From assembly GCA_937899625.1 (NCBI GenBank), contig CALCCB010000127.1, forward strand, positions 26,019 through 90,018: a DNA stretch of 64,000 nucleotides, given 5' to 3'. Shown here piece by piece: positions 8,851 through 18,400 of the stretch (positions are counted from its first letter, which is position 1; every line of letters starts with the position of its first letter). A program made the translations under genes and the position numbers. Source of the DNA: an uncultured Bacteroidota bacterium (lineage in GTDB: Bacteria; Bacteroidota; Bacteroidia; Flavobacteriales_D; Crocinitomicaceae). The notes beneath the pieces are model-generated. The model was not told the DNA's origin. It worked only from the letters and a program-made list of their open reading frames with translations, and did not search any database.

Positions 8851-10095
8851 TTAGCCGATGAGCTGGTTGAATAGAGTAGGATCGTCATTCAGATATTGGA
8901 AATGGAAATGAAGTCGTTCAAGATTTACCTTGATCTTCTGAAAATCCGTTGCGTTTTTCACTTCAATACCTACAACAGCAGGTCCACTTTCCCGATTGTT
9001 CTTTTTTGAAAACTGGAAGAAGGTGATGTCGTCATTTGGTCCAAGTACATCAGTTACGAAATCCTTTAGTGCTCCTGGACGCTGAGGAAACTGGATGAGG
9101 AAATAGTGTTTTAACCCTTCATAGAAAAGCGATCTTTCTTTGATTTCTTCTGTTCTGGTTATGTCATTGTTGCTTCCGCTAACGATGCAAACTGCTGTTT
9201 TTCCCTTGATCTGATGACTCAATGAATCGAGTACTGCAATGCTTAAAGCACCTGCCGGCTCAACAACCATTGCTTCTTCGTTGTACAATTTCAAAATGGT
9301 AGAACATACCTTTCCTTCAGGTACAACAAGCATTTCATCCAATGTATTTTTACAAATGGAGAAATTCAGATCTCCTACTCGCTTGACAGCTGCACCATCT
9401 ACAAATTTGTCAATGTTGTCCAAAGTGACAATTTTGCCTTTCTCAAGAGATCTTTTCATGGATGGTGCTCCCTCTGGTTCTACACCAATGATGGTTATTT
9501 GTGGACTTAGTGCTTTGAATACAGTGGTAACTCCCGCTGCCAGGCCACCTCCACCCACTGGAAGTATCAAAAAGTCAATAGGTTCCTTGATCTGATCGAT
9601 TATTTCCAGGCCGATTGTTCCTTGTCCGGCTATCACTTTTTGGTCGTCAAAAGGATGAACGAAAACACAATTATGAAGTGAACAATATTCCTGTGCTTTG
9701 GCAAAGGCGTCATCAAAGGTGTCTCCGGTAAGAACTATTTCAATTTTGTCTTTTCCAAAAAGCTCGACTTGTTTGATTTTTTGCTTAGGGGTTGTGGCGG
9801 GCATGAAAATAACCCCTTCGATATTTAGTAAATTACAAGAATAGGCTACTCCCTGTGCATGATTACCTGCGCTTGCACAAACGATCTTTCTGTTTCTCTC
9901 ATTCTTATCCAGAGAGCTGATCTTATTATATGCTCCTCGGATCTTATATGAACGTACTGTTTGCAGATCCTCTCTTTTCAGGTAGATGGTCGCTTGATGC
10001 TGTTCAGAAAGATTCATGCTCAGATTACAGGGAGTTTCATTTACCACTCCCTTAAGTCTTAACCTGGCTTCTTGTATTTCTTTTAAAAAGTCCAT
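8851..10095 (-). CDS. ilvA: threonine ammonia-lyase (threonine deaminase)
   Basis: Converts threonine to 2-oxobutanoate, the committed step to isoleucine. The 414-residue protein has the PLP lysine in VRSYKIRGAYNKIS (K51), the phosphate-binding GGGGLAAG loop and the SGSNND motif of fold-type II enzymes. A C-terminal regulatory segment of about 90 residues (from about residue 325, LFYEGLKHYFLIQFPQRPGAL) is a single ACT-like domain, shorter than the double one in E. coli, as in the Bacillus/Bacteroidota type. It is the last gene of the ilv operon, 7 bases after ilvC. Feedback inhibition by isoleucine is known for the family and would act with the leader attenuator at 16391-16503. Confidence 0.96.
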   Translation of the reverse strand: MDFLKEIQEARLRLKGVVNETPCNLSMNLSEQHQATIYLKREDLQTVRSYKIRGAYNKISSLDKNERNRKIVCASAGNHAQGVAYSCNLLNIEGVIFMPATTPKQKIKQVELFGKDKIEIVLTGDTFDDAFAKAQEYCSLHNCVFVHPFDDQKVIAGQGTIGLEIIDQIKEPIDFLILPVGGGGLAAGVTTVFKALSPQITIIGVEPEGAPSMKRSLEKGKIVTLDNIDKFVDGAAVKRVGDLNFSICKNTLDEMLVVPEGKVCSTILKLYNEEAMVVEPAGALSIAVLDSLSHQIKGKTAVCIVSGSNNDITRTEEIKERSLFYEGLKHYFLIQFPQRPGALKDFVTDVLGPNDDITFFQFSKKNNRESGPAVVGIEVKNATDFQKIKVNLERLHFHFQYLNDDPTLFNQLIG

Positions 10096-10102
10096 CCGTA
10101 GG

Positions 10103-11575
10103 TCAATTCAATTTTTTCATATCTGTCATTGCCTCTCGTAAATACGCACCAACGATTTCGATCTCGTGTTCACGGATGTATCTGTTGACATCGATCAATT
10201 CAGAATTATCAACCTGATTGTTATCCGAATAGGACCTACCGATCACATTTGTATCCATTTTCTTCATGAAATCTGCCAGCAAAGGCTTGCACGCATGATC
10301 GAATAGATAACAACCATACTCAGCAGTGTCAGAGATGATCCTATTCATTTCGTACAATTTTTTACGTGCAATCGTATTTGCGATCAAAGGTGCTTCATGC
10401 AGCGATTCATAGTACGCTGATTCAGCAACAATTCCTGTTGAAGTCATCGTTTCGTAGGCTAACTCGACACCTGCTTTCACGAATGCAACCATAAGCGTTC
10501 CATGATCAAAGAATTCCTGATCTGAAATTTCTGCAGAAGTGTTTTGTGCTTTCTCAAAGGCGGTCTCGCCGGTCGCTTTTCTCCATTCAAGCAATTCTTT
10601 GTCACCGTTTTTCCAATCTGTCATCATTCGTGAAGAGAACGCTCCACTCATGATATCGTCCATGTGTTTTTTAAACAGAGGTGTCATGATCAATTTCAAT
10701 TCATCGGCCAGGTCGTATGCTTTGATCTTCGATGGATTATTCAATCGATCCATCATGTTCGTGATGCCACCATGCTTCAATGCTTCAGTGATCGCTTCCC
10801 AACCGTATTGGATCAATTTGGATGCATATCCCTGATCCATTCCTTTTTCAACCATTTTGTCGAAGCAAAGGATGGACGCAGTTTGCAATACTCCACAAAG
10901 GATGGTTTGTTCACCCATCAAATCAGATTTTACCTCGGCCACAAATGACGAAAGAAGCACTCCTGCTCGATGACCTCCAGTTGCTGCAGCGTATGCTTTT
11001 GCTTGTTCAAGTCCTTTTCCTTCCGGATCATTTTCCGGATGCACAGCGATCAATGTCGGTACACCGAATCCTCTTTTATACTCCTCGCGAACTTCAGTTC
11101 CCGGGCATTTTGGAGCAACCATGATTACTGTAAGATCTTCGCGGATCTTCATTCCTTCTTCAACAATATTGAATCCATGAGAATACGAAAGTGTTGCACC
11201 TTTTTTCATGAGAGGCACGATCGCATTAACCACTGCTGTATGTTGTTTATCAGGAGTTAAATTCAAAACAAGATCGGCAGATGGAATAAGTTCCTGGTAC
11301 GTTCCGACTGTGAAGCCATTCTCAACGGCATTTTTCCAAGACGCTCTTTTTTCTGAAATGGCATCGGTTCTGAGGGCATAAGAAATATCAAGACCCGAAT
11401 CTCTCATGTTCAAACCCTGATTCAATCCCTGAGCGCCACAACCAACGATCACGATCTTCTTTGCTATAAGTTCTTCTACTACTCCTCTTTCAAAATGTGA
11501 TCGATCCAGGAATTCGCACATTGATAATTGTTCGACTTGTTTTCTGAACGGTAATGAATTAAAATAACTTTCCAT
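10103..11575 (-). CDS. ilvC: ketol-acid reductoisomerase, class II
   Basis: NADPH- and Mg-dependent enzyme that isomerises and reduces acetolactate and acetohydroxybutyrate. The 490-residue length marks the long class II form with a duplicated knotted C-terminal domain; class I enzymes have about 330-340 residues. The Rossmann motif [16 protein letters not shown] is at residues 41-56. Acidic metal-ligand regions occur in [15 protein letters not shown] and in the second copy around [17 protein letters not shown]. It lies 4 bases after ilvN and 7 bases before ilvA in the operon. Enterobacteria also have the class II form, so this is not in itself unusual. Confidence 0.97.
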   Translation of the reverse strand: MESYFNSLPFRKQVEQLSMCEFLDRSHFERGVVEELIAKKIVIVGCGAQGLNQGLNMRDSGLDISYALRTDAISEKRASWKNAVENGFTVGTYQELIPSADLVLNLTPDKQHTAVVNAIVPLMKKGATLSYSHGFNIVEEGMKIREDLTVIMVAPKCPGTEVREEYKRGFGVPTLIAVHPENDPEGKGLEQAKAYAAATGGHRAGVLLSSFVAEVKSDLMGEQTILCGVLQTASILCFDKMVEKGMDQGYASKLIQYGWEAITEALKHGGITNMMDRLNNPSKIKAYDLADELKLIMTPLFKKHMDDIMSGAFSSRMMTDWKNGDKELLEWRKATGETAFEKAQNTSAEISDQEFFDHGTLMVAFVKAGVELAYETMTSTGIVAESAYYESLHEAPLIANTIARKKLYEMNRIISDTAEYGCYLFDHACKPLLADFMKKMDTNVIGRSYSDNNQVDNSELIDVNRYIREHEIEIVGAYLREAMTDMKKLN

Positions 11576-11579
11576 GATG

Positions 11580-12098
11580 TTATGCTTCTAACTCTTTTAA
11601 ATAGGTTTCTAATGTTTTCATCGGTTTTGAGATCGCTACTCTTCCTGAGCGCACGAATTCCAAAACTCCATAGGTGTCCAGCTCATTGAACAGCTCCTGC
11701 AGCTCCTCTGGTTGACCTGTTTTTTCAATGATCGTAAATTCTTTGTCTACCGTTAAGATTCGTGCATGATGTTCTCGGACGATCTTTTCAGTACTTCCAT
11801 TTACAAATGATTCCGTGGCGATTTTATAAAGTGCAATCTCCTGATGAACCACTTGATCATCCGAATGAAAGAATGCTTTGAGTACCTCGACTTGTTTCTC
11901 GATCTGTGTAACAACCTTTTTTACTTGATCCAGATCCGTTTTCAGAACGATCGTATATCGATAAACACCTTTTACTTCAGATTCAGAAGCTGTGATGCTT
12001 TCGATATTCAGGTGTCTTCGAGTGAAAATGATCGTGATGCGGTTTAGGATCCCGATACTGTTTTCTGTAAAGACAGATATGTTATATACTGTTTCCAT
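11580..12098 (-). CDS. ilvN: acetolactate synthase small (regulatory) subunit
   Basis: Regulatory partner of IlvB, 172 residues. The N-terminal ACT domain (about 1-75) opens with [19 protein letters not shown] and contains [14 protein letters not shown], the valine-binding layout of the family. The C-terminal part (about 80-172) includes [16 protein letters not shown] and [15 protein letters not shown], as in IlvH/IlvN of about 160-180 residues. It sits 10 bases downstream of ilvB and 4 bases upstream of ilvC, so balanced co-expression with the catalytic subunit is expected. Identification is secure; the choice of ilvN over ilvH is only naming. Confidence 0.96.
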   Translation of the reverse strand: METVYNISVFTENSIGILNRITIIFTRRHLNIESITASESEVKGVYRYTIVLKTDLDQVKKVVTQIEKQVEVLKAFFHSDDQVVHQEIALYKIATESFVNGSTEKIVREHHARILTVDKEFTIIEKTGQPEELQELFNELDTYGVLEFVRSGRVAISKPMKTLETYLKELEA

Positions 12099-12108
12099 TT
12101 TTCTTCAA

Positions 12109-13794
12109 TTAATTCAATCGGATTTCTGAAACGGATGCTCCGGTTTCAACCATTGGGAATACATTTTCTTCCTGCTCCACAACGACTTCCAGAAGGAAGG
12201 CACCTTTAGAATTCAACATTGTGGTTAGCGCATCGTCAAGTTGATTTCGCTCCTCGATCTTCAATGCATCGATCGAATATCCTTTGGCGATCGCAGTAAA
12301 ATTTGGGTTAACGATCTCTGTGAATGAATATCTTCGGTCAAAGAAGAGCTGTTGCCATTGTCTTACCATTCCCAGGAAGTTATTGTTCAGGATCAGGATC
12401 TTGATATCTACTTTGGACTGAAGTATGGTGCCCAATTCTTGTATGGTCATCTGGAAACCTCCATCGCCGATGATGGCAACTACAGTTTGCTCAGGATTAC
12501 CGAGTTTCGCTCCGATCGCTGCAGGAAGTCCAAATCCCATGGTTCCGAGTCCTCCTGAGGTTACATTATTTCGATGCCCTCTGTACTTGTAGTATCTGGA
12601 GCTGATCATTTGATGCTGACCAACATCGGTTACTATAATTGCTTTTCCGTCGGTTTTTTCAGAAAGTAAATTCACCACCTCGGCCATTTTCAGTTGATCA
12701 CTTGATGGATGAACCGCTTCATCGACAACTTCACTTTTTTCAACAGCTTCAAGGTCTCTGAACTGTTGCAACCATTGTGGATGCTCATTCTGATTAACAA
12801 GTGCGCTCAATTTTAGCAGTGCATCCTTTGCATCTGCGTGTATTGCCACTTCAGCTTTAATGATCTTGTTCAATTCAGCCTTATCTATGTCGATATGGAT
12901 CACTTTGGCCTGTTTCGCATACCTTGAAACATCTCCTGTCACTCGATCGTCGAAGCGCATTCCAATGGCAATAAGTACGTCGCATTCGTTGGTTAACACA
13001 TTTGGAGCATAATTACCATGCATTCCAAGATAACCGACGTACAATGGATGGTCAGACGGGAATGAGCCTAATCCAAGCAGGGTAGAGGCTACAGGAATTC
13101 CAGTCTTTTCTGCAAAATCAAGGATCTCTTTTTCGGCGTTGGATAAAAAGATCCCTTGTCCCACCAGTATATATGGTTTTTTTGCCTGATTGATGAGCAC
13201 TGCTGCTTCCTGAAGGCTTTGCTCATCAAGGACAGGAGTAGGTTGATAGCTTCTGATTTTTGTGCAAGGTTCATATGAGAAGTCAACCATTCCGAACTGA
13301 GCGTCTTTTGTGATGTCCACAAGCACAGGACCTGGTCTTCCGGATCTCGCGATGTAAAAAGCTCTTGCAATTGCTCCTGAGATATCCTCCGCTCGGGTGA
13401 CCTGTATGTTCCACTTCGTTACCGGCATCGAAATACCGATGACATCCGTTTCCTGAAATGCATCCGTTCCTAATAGATGCGAAGCTACTTGTCCCGTAAT
13501 ACAAACCACAGGGGTTGAGTCGATCATTGCATCTGCTAATCCTGTGATTAGGTTAGTTGCTCCCGGGCCCGAAGTTGCAAAACAAACCCCAACCTTTCCG
13601 GAGGTTCTTGCGAATCCTTGTGCTGCGTGAATTGCACCTTGTTCATGTCTTACCAATACATGATTTACAGAATCTCTGAAATCATACAAAGCATCATAGA
13701 TCGGCATTATGGCGCCGCCAGGATAACCAAATATGGTTTCAACTTTTTCCTGAACAAGGCTTTGCATAACTGCTTCTGCTCCTCTTATTTTCAT
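12109..13794 (-). CDS. ilvB: acetolactate synthase, large catalytic subunit
   Basis: TPP-dependent acetohydroxyacid synthase, first common step of the branched-chain pathway. The 561-residue protein has the three usual domains: an N-terminal PYR domain with the catalytic glutamate in VLVRHEQGAIHAAQGFAR, a central FAD-binding domain, and a C-terminal TPP domain with GDGGFQMTIQELGT and NNNFLGMVRQWQ. The ATG at 13794 is preferred; a GTG directly before it would add one residue. It begins only 7 bases after ilvD ends and precedes ilvN, the standard catalytic-regulatory order. Nothing is missing among catalytic motifs. Confidence 0.97.
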   Translation of the reverse strand: MKIRGAEAVMQSLVQEKVETIFGYPGGAIMPIYDALYDFRDSVNHVLVRHEQGAIHAAQGFARTSGKVGVCFATSGPGATNLITGLADAMIDSTPVVCITGQVASHLLGTDAFQETDVIGISMPVTKWNIQVTRAEDISGAIARAFYIARSGRPGPVLVDITKDAQFGMVDFSYEPCTKIRSYQPTPVLDEQSLQEAAVLINQAKKPYILVGQGIFLSNAEKEILDFAEKTGIPVASTLLGLGSFPSDHPLYVGYLGMHGNYAPNVLTNECDVLIAIGMRFDDRVTGDVSRYAKQAKVIHIDIDKAELNKIIKAEVAIHADAKDALLKLSALVNQNEHPQWLQQFRDLEAVEKSEVVDEAVHPSSDQLKMAEVVNLLSEKTDGKAIIVTDVGQHQMISSRYYKYRGHRNNVTSGGLGTMGFGLPAAIGAKLGNPEQTVVAIIGDGGFQMTIQELGTILQSKVDIKILILNNNFLGMVRQWQQLFFDRRYSFTEIVNPNFTAIAKGYSIDALKIEERNQLDDALTTMLNSKGAFLLEVVVEQEENVFPMVETGASVSEIRLN

Positions 13795-13800
13795 CACAAA

Positions 13801-15474
13801 TTATTTATCTGTTATACAACCCTCAGATGCTGATGCCACGCATTTGGCATATCGATAAAGCACACCTTGCTTTACTTTTAGATCCGGCTGTTTCCAATCT
13901 TTTCTTCTTGCTTCCAACTCCTCATCACTAATGTGAAGAGTAATCTGGTTATTTACTGCATCGATAGAGATCTTATCACCATCTTTCACCAATGCAATAT
14001 TTCCTCCTGTAAAGGCTTCTGGAGTGATATGTCCCACAACAAATCCATGGGTACCACCGGAGAATCGTCCATCAGTGATCAAGGCAACCGATGAACCAAG
14101 ACCTGCTCCCATGATCGCAGAGGTTGGTTTTAGCATTTCAGGCATTCCCGGACCACCTTTTGGTCCACAATATCTGATCACTACAACATTACCTGGTTTC
14201 ACGCGGCCTTCTCTAACACCATCGATCACAGTGAATTCATCCTCAAATACTACAGCGGTTCCTTCGAAGTATTCTCCTTCCTTTCCGCTTATTTTGGCCA
14301 CCGATCCTTCTTCTGCAAGATTCCCATAGAGCACTTGTAAATGACCAGTTGGTTTGATTGGATCTTCAAGATCATGGAAAACATCCTGCCCCTCCATCAG
14401 ATCAGGAACGGCAGAGAGATTCTCAGCTACTGTTTTTCCTGTAACAGTTAAACAATCGCCATGGATCAATCCTTTTTTCAGTAGATACTTCATTACCGCA
14501 GGCACACCACCAACACGATGCAGATCTTCCATGAGATACTTACCACTTGGTTTAAGATCACCCAGGACCGGTGTTTTATCACTAAATCGCTGTACATCAT
14601 CTACAGTCAGCTTCAATCCAACTGAATGAGCCATAGCGATAAGATGAAGTACCGCATTGGTTGATCCTCCAAGCACCATTACCATCGTGATTGCATTTTC
14701 AAATGCTTTCATGGTCATGATATCTCGTGGTTTGATATCTTTCTCAAGTAACAAACGGATAGCGGCTCCTGCTTCCTCACATTCTCGTTGCTTGTCTATA
14801 CTTAATGCAGGATTGGAAGAGCTATATGGAAGGCTCATTCCCAAAGCTTCGATCCCAGAGGACATGGTATTAGCGGTATACATTCCGCCGCAGGCTCCAG
14901 CTCCCGGGCAAGCACTTTTTATAATTCCTTTAAAGTCTTCAGGTGTGATCGTATTACTGAATTTCTTACCCAATGCTTCAAATGCGGAGACGATATTCAA
15001 TGATTCACCTTTCCAGTTTCCTGAGTGGATAGTTCCACCGTACACCATGATCGCAGGACGATTCAATCTCCCCATGGCGATGACAGAACCGGGCATGTTT
15101 TTATCACATCCAACTACAGCGATCATGGCATCGTACCACTGTGCACCCATGACTGTTTCTATGGAATCAGCGATAATGTCTCTGGATACCAACGAATAAC
15201 GCATTCCGTCGGTTCCGTTGGAGATCCCATCACTGACTCCGATCGTGTTGAAGATTAATCCAACCAAATCCTTCTCCCACACTGACTTTTTTATGTTCTT
15301 TGCGAGATCATTCAGGTGCATGTTACAGGTGTTTCCTTCGTAGCCTGTACTCACGATCCCAACCTGAGCTTTATTCAAGTCCTCGTCAGTCAGACCGATC
15401 CCATACAGCATTGCCTGTGCTGCGGGCTGCGTCTCATCCTGAGTTATCGTTTTACTGTATTTATTGAGTTCCAT
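13801..15474 (-). CDS. ilvD: dihydroxy-acid dehydratase
   Basis: Iron-sulfur enzyme that dehydrates the dihydroxy acids of valine and isoleucine synthesis. The 557-residue protein has the three cluster cysteines: C50 in [10 protein letters not shown]123 in VGCDKNMPG and C195 in [12 protein letters not shown]. The arrangement and length fit a [2Fe-2S] or [4Fe-4S] IlvD/Edd family member, and the [17 protein letters not shown] segment near the C-terminus is characteristic. It starts 3 bases after ilvE. A 180-codon open frame exists on the opposite strand but has no support as a gene. Confidence 0.97.
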   Translation of the reverse strand: MELNKYSKTITQDETQPAAQAMLYGIGLTDEDLNKAQVGIVSTGYEGNTCNMHLNDLAKNIKKSVWEKDLVGLIFNTIGVSDGISNGTDGMRYSLVSRDIIADSIETVMGAQWYDAMIAVVGCDKNMPGSVIAMGRLNRPAIMVYGGTIHSGNWKGESLNIVSAFEALGKKFSNTITPEDFKGIIKSACPGAGACGGMYTANTMSSGIEALGMSLPYSSSNPALSIDKQRECEEAGAAIRLLLEKDIKPRDIMTMKAFENAITMVMVLGGSTNAVLHLIAMAHSVGLKLTVDDVQRFSDKTPVLGDLKPSGKYLMEDLHRVGGVPAVMKYLLKKGLIHGDCLTVTGKTVAENLSAVPDLMEGQDVFHDLEDPIKPTGHLQVLYGNLAEEGSVAKISGKEGEYFEGTAVVFEDEFTVIDGVREGRVKPGNVVVIRYCGPKGGPGMPEMLKPTSAIMGAGLGSSVALITDGRFSGGTHGFVVGHITPEAFTGGNIALVKDGDKISIDAVNNQITLHISDEELEARRKDWKQPDLKVKQGVLYRYAKCVASASEGCITDK

Positions 15475-15477
15475 GGT

Positions 15478-16365
15478 TTAAAGATATACTTCTTTGAATT
15501 CATTCGTAGAGACTCTGCGTTTGTACATTCGCTGTACAAGATGACCGTTGGTGTCCTCCCATTTCATTGGGAATCGATAATCATTGTATTGCTCTATTCC
15601 AATTACTTCTGCAGCTGTTCCACAGAAGAAAGCCGCATCTGCAGTTGTTATTTCTTCAGGTTTAAAGAATCGCTCTTCAACTTCGATTCCAAGCTCTTTT
15701 GCAAGCTCAAGAACCGTGGCACGTGTTATTCCGGATAGGATGTTACCCAAAGGTGCAGTTACCAGTTTTCCATCTTTTTCGAAAAAGAAATTTGCTCCCG
15801 GACCTTCTGCTACGTTGCCATTCATATCTGTAAGTAAAGCTTCGTCAAATCCTTTGCTTTTAGCTTCTGTCGTGGCAAGTATTGAATTGGTATAGTGACC
15901 AACTACTTTTGCTTCAACATGGCATGCTTTGGGGTTTGGACGTTGATAAGAAGAAAGCATCACCTTCAGCATTTTATCTCCAAGGTATTTTCCCCATTCC
16001 CACGTCATGATCACCACATTTACCTCGACTGTCGGAGTCAAGGACATATTATCTCCAAGATAAACCAGAGGGCGTATGTATGCGTCCGTTTGACCATTTA
16101 GTTCTAATAGTTTATAAGTGATTTGCTCAAGTTCTTCAGAAGAATAGGTAAGGTTGATGTGCATCATTTTTGCTGAATAATGCAATCTGTCAAAGTGTTC
16201 CTTGGCTTTAAAGATCCTTGTTCCGTCTGGAGTATCATATGAACGAATCCCTTCGAAAACGCCATTTCCATAGTGCATGGTCTGATTATAAAGACCAACT
16301 TGAGCATCTTTTGCTTTTACAAATTCGCCATTTAAAAAAACGACTGTTTCATCCGTGTAATACAT
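15478..16365 (-). CDS. ilvE: branched-chain amino acid aminotransferase
   Basis: PLP aminotransferase (class IV) that makes Ile, Leu and Val from their keto acids. From ATG 16365 the protein has 295 residues; an upstream in-frame TTG at 16374 is less likely. The lysine of KVVGHYTNSILA (K153) is the PLP Schiff-base residue; LYNQTMHYGNGVFEGIR and AEGPGANFFF are further family signatures. This is the first gene of the ilv operon, and its start lies 25 bases after the leader terminator at 16391-16420, so all six genes would be controlled by that terminator. Class IV relatives such as D-amino acid aminotransferase are made unlikely by the operon. Confidence 0.96.
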   Translation of the reverse strand: MYYTDETVVFLNGEFVKAKDAQVGLYNQTMHYGNGVFEGIRSYDTPDGTRIFKAKEHFDRLHYSAKMMHINLTYSSEELEQITYKLLELNGQTDAYIRPLVYLGDNMSLTPTVEVNVVIMTWEWGKYLGDKMLKVMLSSYQRPNPKACHVEAKVVGHYTNSILATTEAKSKGFDEALLTDMNGNVAEGPGANFFFEKDGKLVTAPLGNILSGITRATVLELAKELGIEVEERFFKPEEITTADAAFFCGTAAEVIGIEQYNDYRFPMKWEDTNGHLVQRMYKRRVSTNEFKEVYL

Positions 16366-16390
16366 AACTTTCAACTTTTATTCCTTTAAC

Positions 16391-16420
16391 AAAAAGGCCC
16401 TTCTCTATGTGAGAAAGGCC
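16391..16420 (-). terminator. attenuator terminator in the ilv operon leader
   Basis: On the minus strand a 10-bp stem, GGCCTTTCTC with GAGAAGGGCC (one G-U pair), closes the loop ACATA and runs directly into TTTTT. It stands between the leader peptide and ilvE, so it would stop transcription before the structural genes. Its 5' arm and loop contain TTCTCAC, which can instead pair with GTGAGAA at 16441-16447. Confidence 0.92.
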
Positions 16421-16443
16421 GAATTTTTGGAAGCAGACAATTC

Positions 16444-16503
16444 TCACTCAGCGCAGTGCTGAATAACAAAAATGATTGGTGTTGTGATAATTGTCTGCTT
16501 CAT
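16444..16503 (-). CDS. ilvL: ilv leader peptide (19 residues, Ile/Thr-rich)
   Basis: Short frame ATG to TGA encoding MKQTIITTPIIFVIQHCAE: five Ile, three Thr and one Val in 19 residues, with Ile-Ile at positions 5-6 and 10-11. Threonine is the substrate of IlvA, and isoleucine, valine and leucine are operon products; no Leu codon is present. The peptide gene lies upstream of ilvE and is followed by mutually exclusive hairpins and a terminator, so a role as translation sensor is strongly suggested. An AGG six bases before the ATG is at best a weak ribosome-binding site, as usual in Bacteroidota. Too short to be found by ordinary gene callers. The symbol is used by analogy with E. coli, not by homology. 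Confidence 0.85.
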   Translation of the reverse strand: MKQTIITTPIIFVIQHCAE

Positions 16504-16515
16504 ACCTAACCTAAC

Positions 16516-16523
16516 TAAACCTA
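16516..16523 (-). promoter_or_regulatory. possible -7 element of the ilv leader
   Basis: TAGGTTTA on the minus strand is one base from TAnnTTTG and resembles the TAGGTTTG of the beta-helix gene promoter at 18401. It lies 12 bases before the leader ATG, inside the 23-base gap after the upstream gene's stop. No TTTG is found at the expected -33 position, so read-through from the upstream gene remains an alternative. Confidence 0.35.
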
Positions 16524-16526
16524 ACT

Positions 16527-18368
16527 TTACTTGTTCATGAAAACTTTGTTATTAACTCTTATACTTCCATCCGTGACAGTCAGGTGATAAACACCTGCTG
16601 CCATAGAATCGGGTAGTAGTATAGTAACTTTATTCTGATGGGGATCGGCTGTTAAATCTTTATGAAGTAAAAGCCTACCCATGTTATCTGTTAATGTAAA
16701 TTCGAAATTCACTTTATGCTCAACATTCATGAGTAAAAGCACTTGGTTGTTCTCTGCGTCAACAACGAAAGCGGTTTCCTCTAAGCCATTCCCGAAACAG
16801 TTATTTTCGATTGCGATGGTCTTTAGGATCCTTGTTTGCCCATCAAGGTCTGTCTGAGATAATCGGTAATAATTCGTGCCTTTTTGCATTTCTGTGTCCA
16901 GGAAACGATATTCAGTCTTCTTGGTGGTGTTGATGGCACCGTTGATTATGGAAAGAGCCGAATAATCATTATCATCCCGAGATCTTTCTATGGTGAAATA
17001 CGCATTGCTGTACTCAGTATCAGTTGTCCATGTAAGTGCTCCCATTCCATCAAGACATTTACCGGTGAAAGAAGAAAGCTCAACAGGGAGGATTGTTCCA
17101 TAACAACTACCTTGAAGAATTGGACAGCCAGTTGCTGCTGTTGAGGAAGGAGCATTTGAATTTATAAAGTTGATAGTTCCTGAGGTACTCGGATTACCGG
17201 AGTTTTGAACGTTAATTGTTGCTGTGTTTCCACCATTTTTTATGTCTTGCCCGCTTGCAGAGAAAGTGCAGTTGTTGACATTGAAAACTGCTGGGTTAGA
17301 TGAACCAACTCTGGCATATAAATGATGCCCACTACCATTTGAAGTATTTCCAGTAAATGAGCACGTGTTAATGTTCACAGTGGCCGTTGTTCCTGCCCCT
17401 GCTAATTGAGTATTAATTGCTATCGCACCACCATTCCCAGAATTACTAACAGCATTATTCTCAAATCTACAGTTCGAGAATGTTATGGTTGCCCCTCGTC
17501 CAACTGTAACTGCTCCACCATATTTGGGACCTGAACCACTAAAAGTTGAATTATTTATTAAACATGAGTTATTAACTGTGAGATTTGAGCCAGTTATATA
17601 TATTGCACCTCCGTCACTTGTGTTTCGATTGTCAGCAAAGATTGAGTTATTAACTAGTACACTTGTAGTATTATTTCCAACAATGTAGAGTCCCGAGCCC
17701 CCCTGATAATCTTTCGAGTTATTTGAAAAAGAGTAGTTGTTGAATGTTACAGTATTTCCATTTCCTTCAACGTTAACCCCACCTCCAGCTACAGAAACTT
17801 GTGAATTACAATTTGATCCACCACCATTAAACGTGACAGTCGACCCTCCATTAATTACAATTGTTGAAGATCCTCCCCCTTGCCTGTTTTCATCTATAAG
17901 TACATTGTTCAATGTTAAGTTAGAAGCGCCAGAAATTTGAATTGCAGTAGCTCCTCCAACCCCATAATTGTATTCAGTAACACAAAACCCTTGAAGTAAA
18001 ATATTCGAGCCAGTTATGTTGAAAAGTCGATTTGCATCTGAACTTGCAAAGTTATTGTCAAAGATTGTTTTAGCAGGCCCCGCACCGATTATTGAAATGC
18101 CGTTAAAATTTAATGTTAAATTCACGTCTGAATATGTTCCTGCATCAACATAAATGGCATCACCAGACGTTAAAATCGCGGAATAAGTTGAAAGAAAGTT
18201 TGTGAGAGAAAGTTTTGGGGTGGAAGGGCTTGTTCCAGTATTCGAATTGTTCCCGACGGCAAGACAATATACATCACCTGCAGTTGAATTATCATTTACA
18301 TAATATACCATTGATAATCCATATCTGGATAATAGCAAACAAAAAAATATGAGTACTATGTTTTTCAT
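16527..18368 (-). CDS. secreted parallel beta-helix protein with T9SS C-terminal domain
   Basis: 613-residue surface or secreted protein. The start is ATG 18368, giving the signal peptide MKNIVLIFFCLLLSRYG; the longer frame adds 21 residues lying across the promoter. Residues about 40-440 are Asn/Ser/Gly-rich with repeated short strands such as LTLNNVLIDENRQGG and VNNSIFADNRNTSDGGAIYI, typical of a right-handed parallel beta-helix (polymorphic-membrane or pectate-lyase-like). The C-terminal 80 residues (FEFTLTDNMGRLLLHKDL, AAGVYHLTVTDG, NNKVFMNK) look like a type A T9SS sorting domain. Enzymatic activity cannot be assigned. It is preceded by a good promoter (18401-18432) and a direct repeat next to the LytTR gene, and ends 23 bases before the ilv leader peptide without a terminator of its own. 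Confidence 0.85.
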   Translation of the reverse strand: MKNIVLIFFCLLLSRYGLSMVYYVNDNSTAGDVYCLAVGNNSNTGTSPSTPKLSLTNFLSTYSAILTSGDAIYVDAGTYSDVNLTLNFNGISIIGAGPAKTIFDNNFASSDANRLFNITGSNILLQGFCVTEYNYGVGGATAIQISGASNLTLNNVLIDENRQGGGSSTIVINGGSTVTFNGGGSNCNSQVSVAGGGVNVEGNGNTVTFNNYSFSNNSKDYQGGSGLYIVGNNTTSVLVNNSIFADNRNTSDGGAIYITGSNLTVNNSCLINNSTFSGSGPKYGGAVTVGRGATITFSNCRFENNAVSNSGNGGAIAINTQLAGAGTTATVNINTCSFTGNTSNGSGHHLYARVGSSNPAVFNVNNCTFSASGQDIKNGGNTATINVQNSGNPSTSGTINFINSNAPSSTAATGCPILQGSCYGTILPVELSSFTGKCLDGMGALTWTTDTEYSNAYFTIERSRDDNDYSALSIINGAINTTKKTEYRFLDTEMQKGTNYYRLSQTDLDGQTRILKTIAIENNCFGNGLEETAFVVDAENNQVLLLMNVEHKVNFEFTLTDNMGRLLLHKDLTADPHQNKVTILLPDSMAAGVYHLTVTDGSIRVNNKVFMNK

Positions 18369-18400
18369 TAGGTTTAGCTGCTCTGTTTCATTGAACATTA

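Larger units (their letters stand above)
16391..16503 (-). promoter_or_regulatory. ilv operon leader, transcription attenuator
   Basis: The RNA leader holds four linked elements. (1) A 19-codon peptide frame (16444-16503). (2) A long stem in which codons 1-7 (GAAGCAGACAATT, then TCAC after one mismatch; 16501-16484) pair with the segment just after the peptide stop (GTGA, mismatch, AATTGTCTGCTTC; 16447-16430). (3) An antiterminator, GTGAGAA (16447-16441) with TTCTCAC (16415-16409). (4) The terminator at 16391-16420. Stems 2 and 3 share GTGA; stems 3 and 4 share TTCTC. A ribosome stalled at early Ile or Thr codons would cover the 5' arm of stem 2, free GTGAGAA, and prevent termination. This is the logic of E. 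coli ilvL/trpL attenuation; seen in the sequence, mechanism inferred. Confidence 0.88.

Noticed and set aside
14657..15199. 180-codon open frame on the plus strand opposite ilvD
   Set aside because: It lies fully inside a conserved ilvD on the other strand, its protein resembles no family I know and is explained by the codon pattern of ilvD. The same holds for long antisense frames opposite ilvC, sprA and the PPIase gene.
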